The notes under the pieces are model-generated. The model ran no database searches. It was not told the origin of the DNA and worked only from the letters and a program-made list of their open reading frames with translations. Shown piece after piece: positions 9,001 to 14,847 of a DNA stretch of 16,937 bases. The stretch is taken from positions 1 to 16,937 of the forward strand of contig JAEYYW010000045.1 in the NCBI GenBank assembly GCA_023428265.1, in the 5' to 3' direction. Positions within the stretch are counted from its first letter, which is position 1, and each line of letters starts with the position of its first letter. Both the position numbers and the translations under genes were made by a program. This DNA comes from Bacillota bacterium (GTDB lineage: Bacteria > Bacillota > Clostridia > Christensenellales > UMGS416).

Positions 9001-9631
9001 GGTTCATGCCGCGGGCGCGGAACTCAGCCACCTTGTCCCAGGGCATGAGCTTGGCCATGTCCTCATAGGAGATGGACTCGATCTTCTGCACTTCGCTGGA
9101 GGTGCGGAAGCCGTCAAAGAAATGCAGGAACGGCACGGAGGCCTTCAGCGTGGCGATATGAGCGACCAGAGCCAGATCCATGACTTCCTGCACGGAGTTG
9201 GAGGCCAGCATGGCATAACCGGTCTGGCGGCAGGCCATCACGTCGCTGTGGTCACCGAAAATGCACAGGGCATGGGTGGCCAGCGTGCGGGCGCTCACGT
9301 GGAACACGGCGGGCAGCTTTTCACCGGCGATTTTGTACATATTGGGGATCATCAGCAGCAGGCCCTGGCTGGCGGTAAACGTGGTGGTCAGCGAACCGGT
9401 CACCAGCGAACCGTGCACGGCGCCTGCGGCGCCCGCCTCGCTCTGCATTTCGGAAATCTTCAGCTCCTGGCCGAACAGGTTCTTGCGGCCGTATGCCGAC
9501 CACTGGTCAGCCACTTCCGCCATTGTGGAGGAGGGAGTGATGGGATAAATCGCAGCCACGTCGCTGAACGCGTAAGCAACGTGAGATGCAGCGGTGTTCC
9601 CGTCGATTGTCATGAGCTTGCCTTTTGCCAT
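6080..9631 (-). CDS. nifJ: Pyruvate:ferredoxin (flavodoxin) oxidoreductase, single-chain
   Basis: Cytoplasmic enzyme that oxidatively decarboxylates pyruvate with CoA to acetyl-CoA, CO2 and reduced ferredoxin or flavodoxin; central to anaerobic fermentation. Its 1183 residues match the usual single-chain homodimeric form. Visible in order: pyruvate-binding domain I with YPITPSS (29-35) and SARTLATH (113-120); a domain with two 4Fe-4S ferredoxin motifs, Cys 690/693/696/700 and Cys 746/749/752/756; then the TPP domain with the proximal-cluster cysteines C813, C816, C841 and C1084. The TPP/Mg site is GDGWAYDIGYGG (975-986) and LYSNTGGQSSKATPTG (1006-1021). All cluster ligands are present, so it should be active. 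The start is fixed by AAGGAGG (plus-strand 9638-9644), 6 bases upstream. It is monocistronic, with its own promoter and terminator. Confidence 0.98.
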   Translation of the reverse strand: MAKGKLMTIDGNTAASHVAYAFSDVAAIYPITPSSTMAEVADQWSAYGRKNLFGQELKISEMQSEAGAAGAVHGSLVTGSLTTTFTASQGLLLMIPNMYKIAGEKLPAVFHVSARTLATHALCIFGDHSDVMACRQTGYAMLASNSVQEVMDLALVAHIATLKASVPFLHFFDGFRTSSEVQKIESISYEDMAKLMPWDKVAEFRARGMNPEHPHLQGTAENPDVFFQNAETSNNLYASVPSIVEEVMGQVGELTGRKYNLFDYVGAPDAENVIVIMGSGAETAEETMKYLNSKGAKLGVLKVRLFRPFSVSHFVKALPATVKRLAVMDRTKEYGAIGEPLYQDIITALSEGNRKMDLVIGGRYGLGSKEFTPPMVKAIYDNLASATPKNHFTVGIVDDVGHTSLDVNEVFDIAPEGTISCKFYGYGSDGTVGANKNSIKIIGDHTDLYAQGYFWYDSKKSGGVTVSHLRFGKSPIKAPYLVDHADFIACHNPSYIVRYDMLSSMKTGGTFLLNSAWSAEEMEQRLPAALKRTLARKNVKFYNVDAVKIASELGLGGRINSIMMAAFFKLSGVIPYADAERYMKEAVLKTYGKKGEKIVNMNYAAIDNAISGLVEVKIPDSWKDAADGAEMIMVKGDEYTNEVICPIASLEGDSLPVSAFDPSGRFPTGTTQFEKRGIAINVPQWIPDNCIQCNQCSYVCPHAVIRPFLLTADEAANAPEGFVTKKAIGKEIADYQFKIQISPLDCTGCGNCADICPAKNKALVMKPLDEMVGKEKEYWDYVAALPEKDIKLGSMNVKNSQFLKPLFEFSGACAGCGETPYVKLVTQLFGDRMVIGNATGCSSIYGGTAPTVPYAKNAKGQGPAWANSLFEDNAEFSFGMVLSFNQRRERLAMLVEKLGAEELPAEWGLKEACAEWLAGRDNAEASKIASEKLRAALKVAIAECGSCGCELDSLYKEIASMDDLFVKKSVWAFGGDGWAYDIGYGGLDHVLAMGEDINILVLDTELYSNTGGQSSKATPTGSVVKFAAAGKRTRKKDLGLMAMSYGYVYVASVSMGANHAQLLKAMTEAEAYPGPSLIIAYSPCINHGINMGKSQQEMKKAVESGYWPLYRFNPLLAEEGKNPFILDSKEPTGDYMEFIKGETRYKALLQEFPEVAEKLFAKAQSEAKRRLETYKKLAEERVL

Positions 9632-9718
9632 GGGAAACCTCCTTGAATATGTAAATCAAATCTGGGGCAGTGGTCCATTAATAGCATTTTCCCTTATTAC
9701 TGCTAATATATCCGACCT

Positions 9719-9748
9719 ATTATAGTGCCATCTTGCGGAAAGTGTCAA
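9719..9748 (-). promoter_or_regulatory. Strong sigma-A promoter of PFOR
   Basis: Read on the minus strand, TTGACA (9743-9748) is followed after 18 bases by TATAAT (9719-9724): both hexamers are perfect. Transcription should start near 9712, giving a leader of about 80 bases. I saw no clear Rex-type operator overlapping it. The strength fits a highly expressed fermentation gene. Confidence 0.85.
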
Positions 9749-9885
9749 GGAATTGGGGCAAGTGTTAGTTTTCGGTTGGGATGCATGTATTTCAATCTGA
9801 ACGCTTCGCGTATAGGTTATAAGCTATAGAATGTGGGGCTATAATGTTAATAGTATGATTTTATATGAAGTATTAGAATATGTTA

Positions 9886-9914
9886 TTGTGAATATTATGA
9901 ATGAATGATAAAAT
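9886..9914 (+). promoter_or_regulatory. Candidate promoter of the GAF-like / radical SAM pair
   Basis: TTGTGA (9886-9891), 17 bases, TAAAAT (9909-9914). It would start transcription near 9921, shortly before the ribosome binding site GGAG (9932-9935). That agrees with starting translation at 9943 and not at 9901. AT-rich sequence makes chance matches likely. Confidence 0.35.
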
Positions 9915-9942
9915 TACTTCATACATCGGATGGAGAGTGAGA

Positions 9943-11136
9943 ATGGCTGTAAATGCTTGGGAAATGTTTTGCTCAGTATTTTTATCTTTTGGACTTGAAA
10001 AAATTGCGAACACAGCCAGCAATATTATTATCAGTATAGATGCAAAGAACCTTGATACGAAATTATTGGATAATATAAAAAAAGTTCTAGACGACTACGA
10101 GTATGAGAAAGTTGACTCATATCTATCAAATGATTACGCAATGGTTAATCAAATTAGAAGTGATAGTTTTCTATCGGATTTTAGAATTAATGAAATTGTT
10201 AGAAACTTTTATTCAAAATACCCTGACCTAATGATTCATGACAGGACAATTACACCACTAATAGAAAGTTGGGTAAAGAAAGTTTATGATAATATTCTAG
10301 ATAAGCTGGATCCTCAACATAGGATTATAGCAATACATGCTGAACAAAATAATGAAAGAATCTTAGGTATGATTACATTAGTAAAAAGTGAACTTATGGA
10401 TCAGTTAACAAAGAATGGTAATATCACGATTGAAAAGAATACGGTAGAGCGTTATTTGAGTTTTCTTGATGATTATACTTCTTTGCTCAAAAAGTCGAAT
10501 TCCCGTTTCGCTCCACAATCTCTGGATGAAGGAAATCAATTAACAAACCTTAGTTATTACATTACAAATTGTGTCTTGAAATTCTTCATAAGTAATCTAT
10601 TCAAATTATTCTCATTACCTGAAAACCAGATTCGTGGTGTGATTGTAAGGTATGCAAACAGCAATAAAAGATTTACTTTTTACGAGTATCCAGAAAAAGA
10701 CTACTATAATCGAAGACCAAGGGGAAAGAATTATGGTGTAGTAGGCTGTATGAACCATTATGGAAAAACAATTATGTATGATTTCAGAACAAAGAAGTGT
10801 TATAAAATAAACCCCAGAAAAAAGCAAGCTGATATTGTTTGTTTTCATGGAGATCCAGGAAAGGCTGATGATTTCGAAATTCTATTGGCTACTCCCATAT
10901 TTGTGGGAGGGAGAATTATTGGGCTTATGTCTTTTGATATTGTTTGCGACGAAAATACTAAACAGAGATTTGATGATTTGGGCTTTGTTAATGATATTAT
11001 GCATCAGGCGGAGAACTTTCGATCACTCTTAATCCCATTAATAACAACAAGGATAAACGTAGATATTGATTATATGAATATCTCTGATTCAGAAGAGTAT
11101 AAGAAAGTGAGAATGCAAAATGAGAAGCTTATATAA
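9943..11136 (+). CDS. Uncharacterised protein with helical N-terminus and C-terminal GAF-like domain
   Basis: 397 residues from ATG 9943, chosen because GGAG (9932-9935) lies 7 bases upstream; the in-frame ATG at 9901 has no ribosome binding site. Residues 1 to about 210 look all-helical and charged, with no membrane helix; I recognise no family, although segments such as LDPQHRIIAIHAEQN loosely resemble linker regions seen in some bacterial defence and STAND proteins. Residues about 213-350 look like a GAF small-molecule-binding domain, ending with the typical strand pair LLATPIFVGGRIIGLMSFDI (about 312-331). No output domain (kinase, cyclase, HTH) is seen. Its last 17 bases overlap the radical SAM gene, so the two are translationally coupled and probably work together. 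Base composition is much more AT-rich than the neighbours, which suggests transfer. A sensor or regulator role is inference. Confidence 0.8.
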   Translation: MAVNAWEMFCSVFLSFGLEKIANTASNIIISIDAKNLDTKLLDNIKKVLDDYEYEKVDSYLSNDYAMVNQIRSDSFLSDFRINEIVRNFYSKYPDLMIHDRTITPLIESWVKKVYDNILDKLDPQHRIIAIHAEQNNERILGMITLVKSELMDQLTKNGNITIEKNTVERYLSFLDDYTSLLKKSNSRFAPQSLDEGNQLTNLSYYITNCVLKFFISNLFKLFSLPENQIRGVIVRYANSNKRFTFYEYPEKDYYNRRPRGKNYGVVGCMNHYGKTIMYDFRTKKCYKINPRKKQADIVCFHGDPGKADDFEILLATPIFVGGRIIGLMSFDIVCDENTKQRFDDLGFVNDIMHQAENFRSLLIPLITTRINVDIDYMNISDSEEYKKVRMQNEKLI

Positions 11137-11923
11137 GCGTGTACTTGTGTCATTTGATGGATTATGTCCCTACCACTGCAAACATTGCTATACATTAGAA
11201 TTATCTCAGATGAGTATCAATCGTAATATGAAGGATATTGTTGATAGTATAAGTGACAACGATTTTGATGTAGTTTATGTTTCACAAAAGAATGAGAATT
11301 TTTATGACCCAGATCAAGGAATTTTACTATGTGAGGGCTTATTCGAGAGATACAAATGCGATGTTTTTATGATTACACGGAATATATTTTCTGCACAGCA
11401 GCAACAGCGCCTAAGGACATTACAAATGCGTATGAAAGAACGTAGTAATGATTTGTTCCTAGGTGTGTCTATTCCTGCGATGACTTCTTGGCTGATAACC
11501 GAAAGTGATGCAGTTCCACACCCGCAAGAGCGTATAGGCTTTTTGAAAGAAATGTACAATATTGGTATTCCATCCTTGTTGATTATAAGACCACTATACC
11601 CTAATAATATTATCCCAATAAGTGAATTATTGTGTATGATTGATTCATTTAAAGGAAACATTTCAAGTGTAGTATCAAGTGGGTTGATTCTAAACCAGAA
11701 AATTATCTCAAGACTTGGACTTGCATGGGAGGATTTTCGATTCCTACCAACTGATAATTCCGAATATCTAGTTGGAAGTGGAATAGATGAGAAAGAGCTA
11801 AAATATGTGGATGTCTCATCAGAAATAGAACTGCTTAGTGAAAAATGCATTTCATCGGGTATCCCGTTTTTTAGACATACTATGCCGGCCTTAAGCTACA
11901 TAAAATCATTACCTGATCTATAG
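11120..11923 (+). CDS. Radical SAM protein, spore photoproduct lyase-like group
   Basis: 267-residue radical SAM enzyme. The 4Fe-4S/SAM motif CPYHCKHCY gives CX3CX2C at Cys16, Cys20 and Cys23, directly after the first strand. Several later segments fit the SplB-like group (COG1533): DVVYVSQKNENFYDPDQG (50-67) at the place of its 'sGxTDPfqP' motif, DVFMITRNIF (81-90) at 'iiTKs', and PHPQERIGFLKEMYNIGIP (133-151) followed by RPLYPNN at 'aPspeeRl..L..aGIp...PiiPg'. It has no SPASM cluster region and is shorter than true spore photoproduct lyase, so DNA repair activity cannot be assumed; the substrate is unknown. The start ATG lies inside the upstream gene's end (17-base overlap) with only a weak GTGAG site, implying coupled translation. 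Same AT-rich composition as its partner. No small precursor-peptide gene was seen nearby. Confidence 0.85.
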   Translation: MRSLYKRVLVSFDGLCPYHCKHCYTLELSQMSINRNMKDIVDSISDNDFDVVYVSQKNENFYDPDQGILLCEGLFERYKCDVFMITRNIFSAQQQQRLRTLQMRMKERSNDLFLGVSIPAMTSWLITESDAVPHPQERIGFLKEMYNIGIPSLLIIRPLYPNNIIPISELLCMIDSFKGNISSVVSSGLILNQKIISRLGLAWEDFRFLPTDNSEYLVGSGIDEKELKYVDVSSEIELLSEKCISSGIPFFRHTMPALSYIKSLPDL

Positions 11924-11959
11924 TGAACTCATATATCTTCGACTAGTTAACAACCTCAA

Positions 11960-12088
11960 TCAATTGCCAAGGTATTGCGATGGCTCATATTTAGCTGCAA
12001 GCAGCAGGTGCTGAAATACCCGCGCCGTGTTGCCGTCGGTCCAGCCCCGTTTCATCAGCCTGCGGTGAAGCTTGATATATCCGCCCAT
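11960..12088 (-). pseudogene. Fragment resembling the N-terminus of phage DnaD-like replication proteins
   Basis: A 42-residue open frame from ATG 12088, starting MGGYIKLHRRLMKRGW and continuing TARVFQHLLLAAKY before stopping at LGN. From family knowledge, this IKLHRKL...W......RLF.HLLL.A pattern opens many phage and mobile-element replication proteins of several hundred residues with a DnaD-type or helix-turn-helix region. Here the frame ends where those proteins continue, so it is a truncated remnant. The ribosome site (AAGAG, 10 bases upstream) is weak. It marks an old mobile element at the island edge; it may equally be chance debris. Confidence 0.45.
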
Positions 12089-12154
12089 CAAAAAAACTCT
12101 TGGTATGCTTTCCAACAGCTTACTGGAAGGCTTATCAAACGTCAATGCTTGTGT

Positions 12155-12256
12155 TCACGGGGTATTATTAGCAGTAACCACTATGCTTGGCGGTAAACTT
12201 CCAGCGGGGTATTTGTATAAGTGCATGTCCGGCAGCCCGTCGAATTTGATGCGCAT
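12155..12256 (-). pseudogene. Short open frame upstream of, and in frame with, the replication-protein fragment
   Basis: 33 codons from ATG 12256 (MRIKFDGLPDMHLYKYP...) to a TGA at 12155-12157, with AAGGA close upstream. The same frame continues past the TGA to the fragment at 11960-12088. This may be the end of a preceding small mobile-element gene, or part of one decayed gene with an in-frame stop. I do not recognise the peptide. Confidence 0.3.
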
Positions 12257-12372
12257 ACATCCTTCGATATTAAATATTTTGCTTTAGAGTTTGGTTATAG
12301 AGATTGGAAATGATAACAATAAAAGAACATCATACTGCTTTTCGGACACGCGTGTTTATTATCGATAAAAGC

Positions 12373-12404
12373 AACGGGTGCGGGGGTTAACCCCTGCACC
12401 CGTT
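12373..12404. terminator. Terminator hairpin overlapping the end of the ferritin-like gene
   Basis: 14-bp stem (12373-12386 with 12391-12404, one G-U pair) with a TTAA loop. The stop codon of the minus-strand gene (12387-12389) sits in the loop, so its last codons form one arm. On the minus strand TTGCTTTTA follows; on the plus strand TTTTTCG. Active in either direction by appearance. Confidence 0.85.
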
Positions 12405-12923
12405 TTTCGTATACAGATAGTTGTAGAGGCTGCCATGCCGGATTTCGTCGGTGATGATGCCGGTCAGGATGTTGATCAGCACCCTGTCCTGCAGGGCAAA
12501 GAGAATCTGCCGGTATTTCCGCACCGCGTTTTGCTCGCCGCGGATCGCCCGCGCGATGCCTTCGCAGTAGGTGGCCGGCGCTTCAAAGGGCATTGCCTGC
12601 GGCGGCGGCAAGGTTTGCCCCGTCAACTGATAATAGACATACCGGAACAACTCAAAATGGCTGATCTCGTCGTCACGGATGCCGGTAATGATCTCCCGGT
12701 CCTCCTGAGATGGCGCGTTGTCGATTAAGTATTGGTAAAACATGCGGTCCTCTGTTTCTCCGGCCACTGCCTCCTGGATGAGCCGCAGTGCGTGAGGCAC
12801 GTTTTGCGGATACGTATATTGCTCCAGCCACTGGGCCGGAAGCTGGGCCATGGCATAGGGGCCCTGCCCGGCATAATAGGGGTTGTATGCCGGTTGGTAT
12901 GAATATCCAAAACAATCCTGCAT
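12387..12923 (-). CDS. Ferritin-like (rubrerythrin-fold) diiron protein
   Basis: 178 residues. Residues 1-45 are rich in Tyr, Pro, Gln and Ala (GYSYQPAYNPYYAGQGPYAM), like extensions on some Clostridia spore-coat-type proteins. Residues 45-172 form a four-helix ferritin-like domain with two repeats of likely iron ligands: E51 or E56 then DDEISH (E86, H89), and GEQNAVRKYR (E130) then TDEIRH (E160, H163). The paired ExxH pattern is typical of this superfamily, whose members bind two irons and act in peroxide or oxygen detoxification, iron storage or other oxidations. No rubredoxin domain is present. The start has GGAGG (plus-strand 12933-12937) upstream. It is a single-gene unit between two terminators. 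The exact role is not predictable. Confidence 0.85.
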   Translation of the reverse strand: MQDCFGYSYQPAYNPYYAGQGPYAMAQLPAQWLEQYTYPQNVPHALRLIQEAVAGETEDRMFYQYLIDNAPSQEDREIITGIRDDEISHFELFRYVYYQLTGQTLPPPQAMPFEAPATYCEGIARAIRGEQNAVRKYRQILFALQDRVLINILTGIITDEIRHGSLYNYLYTKNGCRG

Positions 12924-12991
12924 GGGAAAATCCCTCCAATCGCGTTACCACATCTTATGCTTACGGCGATTCCATTGCCATGGCTGCACAC

Positions 12992-13026
12992 AAACAACGC
13001 CCCCGGCATTGCCGGGGGCGTTGTTT
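12992..13026. terminator. Strong bidirectional terminator after the MATE gene
   Basis: Perfect 16-bp stem (12992-13007 with 13011-13026) and an ATT loop, beginning 22 bases past the MATE stop on the minus strand. AAACAAC/GTTGTTT at the base gives a T-rich exit on both strands. It separates the MATE gene from the downstream ferritin-like gene. Confidence 0.9.
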
Positions 13027-13047
13027 CGTTCTGAGCTTGTAAACCCG

Positions 13048-14463
13048 TCAGGTGGGCTCGGTGGCTGGTGCTTCGGCTTGGCTCATCTGTGCCTGCGCCG
13101 AAAGCTTGCGCAGCTCAATGGCCAGGAACACCGCTGTCAGCACCGCGGATGCGCAGTCGGCGATGGCGCCGGACCAAAACACGCCGTTCATGCCCATGAA
13201 ACGCGGCAGAATCAGCACCAGCGGCAGCAGGATCAGCACCTGGCGCGATTGCGTGAGCACGAAGGAATATCCTGCCTTGCCCACCGACTGGAAGTAGTTC
13301 GCGCTGATTACCTGGAAGCCCACCAACGGCAGTGCCGCCAGATACATCCGGATCGCCTGCGGGCCCAGCTGCAGAAGCCCGGCGTTTTCCGCGCCGAAGA
13401 GCCGCACCAGGTGCTCGGCTCCCAGCATCAGGAAGATCCAGAAGGCGCTCATCAGGCAAACCGCAATCACGATGGCTTGCAGCAGAATCTTTCGCACACG
13501 GTGAAAATGGCCGGCGCCGTAGTTGAAGCCCATGATGGGCTGCACCCCTTGGTTGATGCCGAAGATTGGCATCAGGATCACCGCTGATACGGCGTTCACC
13601 ACGCTGAGGGCCGAGATCGCCACTTCGCCGTAGTTCTTCAATGAGTTGTTCAATACGATTTGCACAAAGGCCATGGCCAGCTGCAACGAGCCGGGAGACA
13701 CACCGATGGAAGCGATCCTTCTGATGGCTTCCCAGTCAGGCTTCAGATGCTTGAGGCGGATGGCCAGCGGCATCGAGCCGCGGCGGAAATAATATACCAA
13801 GAACAATGCAGAGGCCGTCTGTGCGATCACAGTGGCCCAGGCTGAACCGGCCACTCCCCAGCGAAACACAAAAATGAACAACGCATCCAGCACGATGTTT
13901 ACGACCACGCCAAGAATCTGAGACACCATCGAAACGGTGGTGAACCCCTGCGCCAGCACAAAGCGGCTCATACAGAAGCCGATGGTGTTGATCGTGGTGC
14001 CGATCAGTATCACAGTGAGGTATTGCTCTGCATAAGGCAGCACCTTGCTAGCCTCGCCCGTCGCACCAAAGAGCTCCAGGATTGGTCTGCGAAACACAAT
14101 GAAAAGCACCGAAAGCACCAGTGCCACCGCGGCGCCCATCACAAGGCCGTTGCCGATATACTTCTCGGCCTTGTCTCGCTCGCCGCGCCCAAGGCTCAGT
14201 GAAATATTGGCGCCGGCGCCGGCACCGGCAAACATCGCCACGGCGAAGATGATGGTTGTGACAGGCATCGCAATGTTGATGCCGGCAATGCCCAGTTGGC
14301 CTTCGCCACCGCCCAGATTGCCCACAAAAACCCGATCGGTCAGCACATAAAGCGCGTTCACCAGCATGCCGACGATGGTGGGGATCGAGTATTTTACAAT
14401 CAGCCCGAATGTTGGTGCGGTGGCGAATTCTGCCGACTTGTCTGCGCTGCGGGGCAATGCCAT
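13048..14463 (-). CDS. MATE family multidrug/metabolite exporter
   Basis: 471-residue integral membrane transporter, the usual MATE length, with about 12 hydrophobic segments in two bundles. A short cytoplasmic N-terminus leads into the first helix with the typical IPTIVGMLVNALYVLTDRVFVG (about 27-48). A matching segment in the second half has PIFGINQGVQPIMGFNYGAG, the MATE signature of the second bundle. The family exports organic cations or drugs in exchange for Na+ or H+; the overall look is closest to MepA/DinF-like Firmicutes members, and the substrate cannot be told. The start is set by GGAGG (plus-strand 14470-14474), 6 bases upstream. A good promoter lies at 14510-14538. No regulator gene (MarR/TetR) is adjacent. 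Confidence 0.95.
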   Translation of the reverse strand: MALPRSADKSAEFATAPTFGLIVKYSIPTIVGMLVNALYVLTDRVFVGNLGGGEGQLGIAGINIAMPVTTIIFAVAMFAGAGAGANISLSLGRGERDKAEKYIGNGLVMGAAVALVLSVLFIVFRRPILELFGATGEASKVLPYAEQYLTVILIGTTINTIGFCMSRFVLAQGFTTVSMVSQILGVVVNIVLDALFIFVFRWGVAGSAWATVIAQTASALFLVYYFRRGSMPLAIRLKHLKPDWEAIRRIASIGVSPGSLQLAMAFVQIVLNNSLKNYGEVAISALSVVNAVSAVILMPIFGINQGVQPIMGFNYGAGHFHRVRKILLQAIVIAVCLMSAFWIFLMLGAEHLVRLFGAENAGLLQLGPQAIRMYLAALPLVGFQVISANYFQSVGKAGYSFVLTQSRQVLILLPLVLILPRFMGMNGVFWSGAIADCASAVLTAVFLAIELRKLSAQAQMSQAEAPATEPT

Positions 14464-14509
14464 AATTTTCCTCCGGTCTTCTGCCTGTCATATATACGGA
14501 AACGCTGTT

Positions 14510-14538
14510 ATTATATTGGCTCGAAACATGTCAGTCAA
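14510..14538 (-). promoter_or_regulatory. Sigma-A promoter of the MATE gene
   Basis: On the minus strand, TTGACT (14533-14538), 17 bases, then TATAAT (14510-14515): 11 of 12 consensus positions with ideal spacing. Leader of about 40 bases. It is divergent from the T-box promoter about 100 bases away. Confidence 0.8.
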
Positions 14539-14635
14539 TGCAGACCGGCGTCGGATGGCGCGGCCTGATTTCCAGTTTTCTGCCCAAAACCGAAGGCAGG
14601 AGAGCAAAATTCCGTGGAAATACCGTGCTTTCCGC

Positions 14636-14664
14636 TTTACAACCCTGGACCTGATGAGTATAAT
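14636..14664 (+). promoter_or_regulatory. Sigma-A promoter of the T-box unit
   Basis: TTTACA (14636-14641), 17 bases, TATAAT (14659-14664): 11 of 12 consensus positions with ideal spacing. The start is expected near 14671, just upstream of T-box stem I. Confidence 0.85.
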
Positions 14665-14827
14665 ATTGTAAATTAGAAAAACGCGATGACGAAGCCGCGC
14701 CCATGGCGCATGGCCAAGCGAGCCGGGGTCTGGTGCAAGCCCGGTGCCCGCTGAGCCGTGGGACAATCCCTTCCGAGCGCTCCGCCGAACGACATATGTC
14801 CTTATTCAGGGAATAGTCCCTGTGTAG

Positions 14828-14847
14828 GGGCGGCTCATGAGCCGCCC
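14828..14847. repeat. Perfect 20-base GC-rich palindrome within the T-box leader
   Basis: GGGCGGCTCATGAGCCGCCC is its own reverse complement; as RNA it gives an 8-bp stem with a CATG loop. It lies just after another hairpin, CAGGGA-ATAG-TCCCTG (14807-14822). It may be the T-box stem III, or a dispersed palindromic repeat inserted between stem I and the antiterminator. Confidence 0.6.

Larger units (their letters stand above)
9632..9942. other. Divergent intergenic region between PFOR and the GAF-like gene
   Basis: These 311 bases hold the PFOR leader and promoter on the left. On the right is a sharply AT-rich stretch that begins near 9780 and leads into the island. The 12-mer TTACTGCTAATA (9697-9708), in the PFOR leader, has an exact inverted copy at 12166-12177 beyond the island. 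A TATAAT at 9840-9845 lacks a good -35 element. No extra gene was seen. Confidence 0.6.
11924..12386. other. Degenerate intergenic region at the right border of the AT-rich island
   Basis: 463 bases without an intact gene. The left part is AT-rich trailer of the radical SAM gene with no clear terminator hairpin. The middle (11960-12256) holds two minus-strand fragments in one frame separated by a TGA. The right part (12280-12370) is AT-rich with two exact 10-base palindromes, ACACGCGTGT (12346-12355) and TTATCGATAA (12359-12368), just before the terminator of the ferritin-like gene. Confidence 0.6.

Noticed and set aside
5966..9646. A 1226-codon plus-strand open frame opposite the PFOR gene
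   Set aside because: It is an antisense shadow: a GC-rich, codon-biased minus-strand gene leaves few stops opposite. The product is His/Ala/Gly/Val-rich with no recognisable domain, while the minus strand encodes a complete PFOR with all motifs.
9901..9942. Earlier ATG (9901) as the start of the GAF-like gene
   Set aside because: No ribosome binding site upstream, and a candidate -10 element overlaps it; ATG 9943 has GGAG at the right distance.
11120..11923. Radical SAM gene as a prokaryotic viperin
   Set aside because: The motif is CPYHCKHCY, and the downstream segments follow the SplB-like layout; viperin hallmarks and the usual adjacent nucleotide kinase are not seen.
11120..12300. RiPP-type maturation system with a small precursor peptide
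   Set aside because: The radical SAM protein lacks a SPASM/RRE-like part and no small plus-strand gene with a ribosome binding site was seen beside it.
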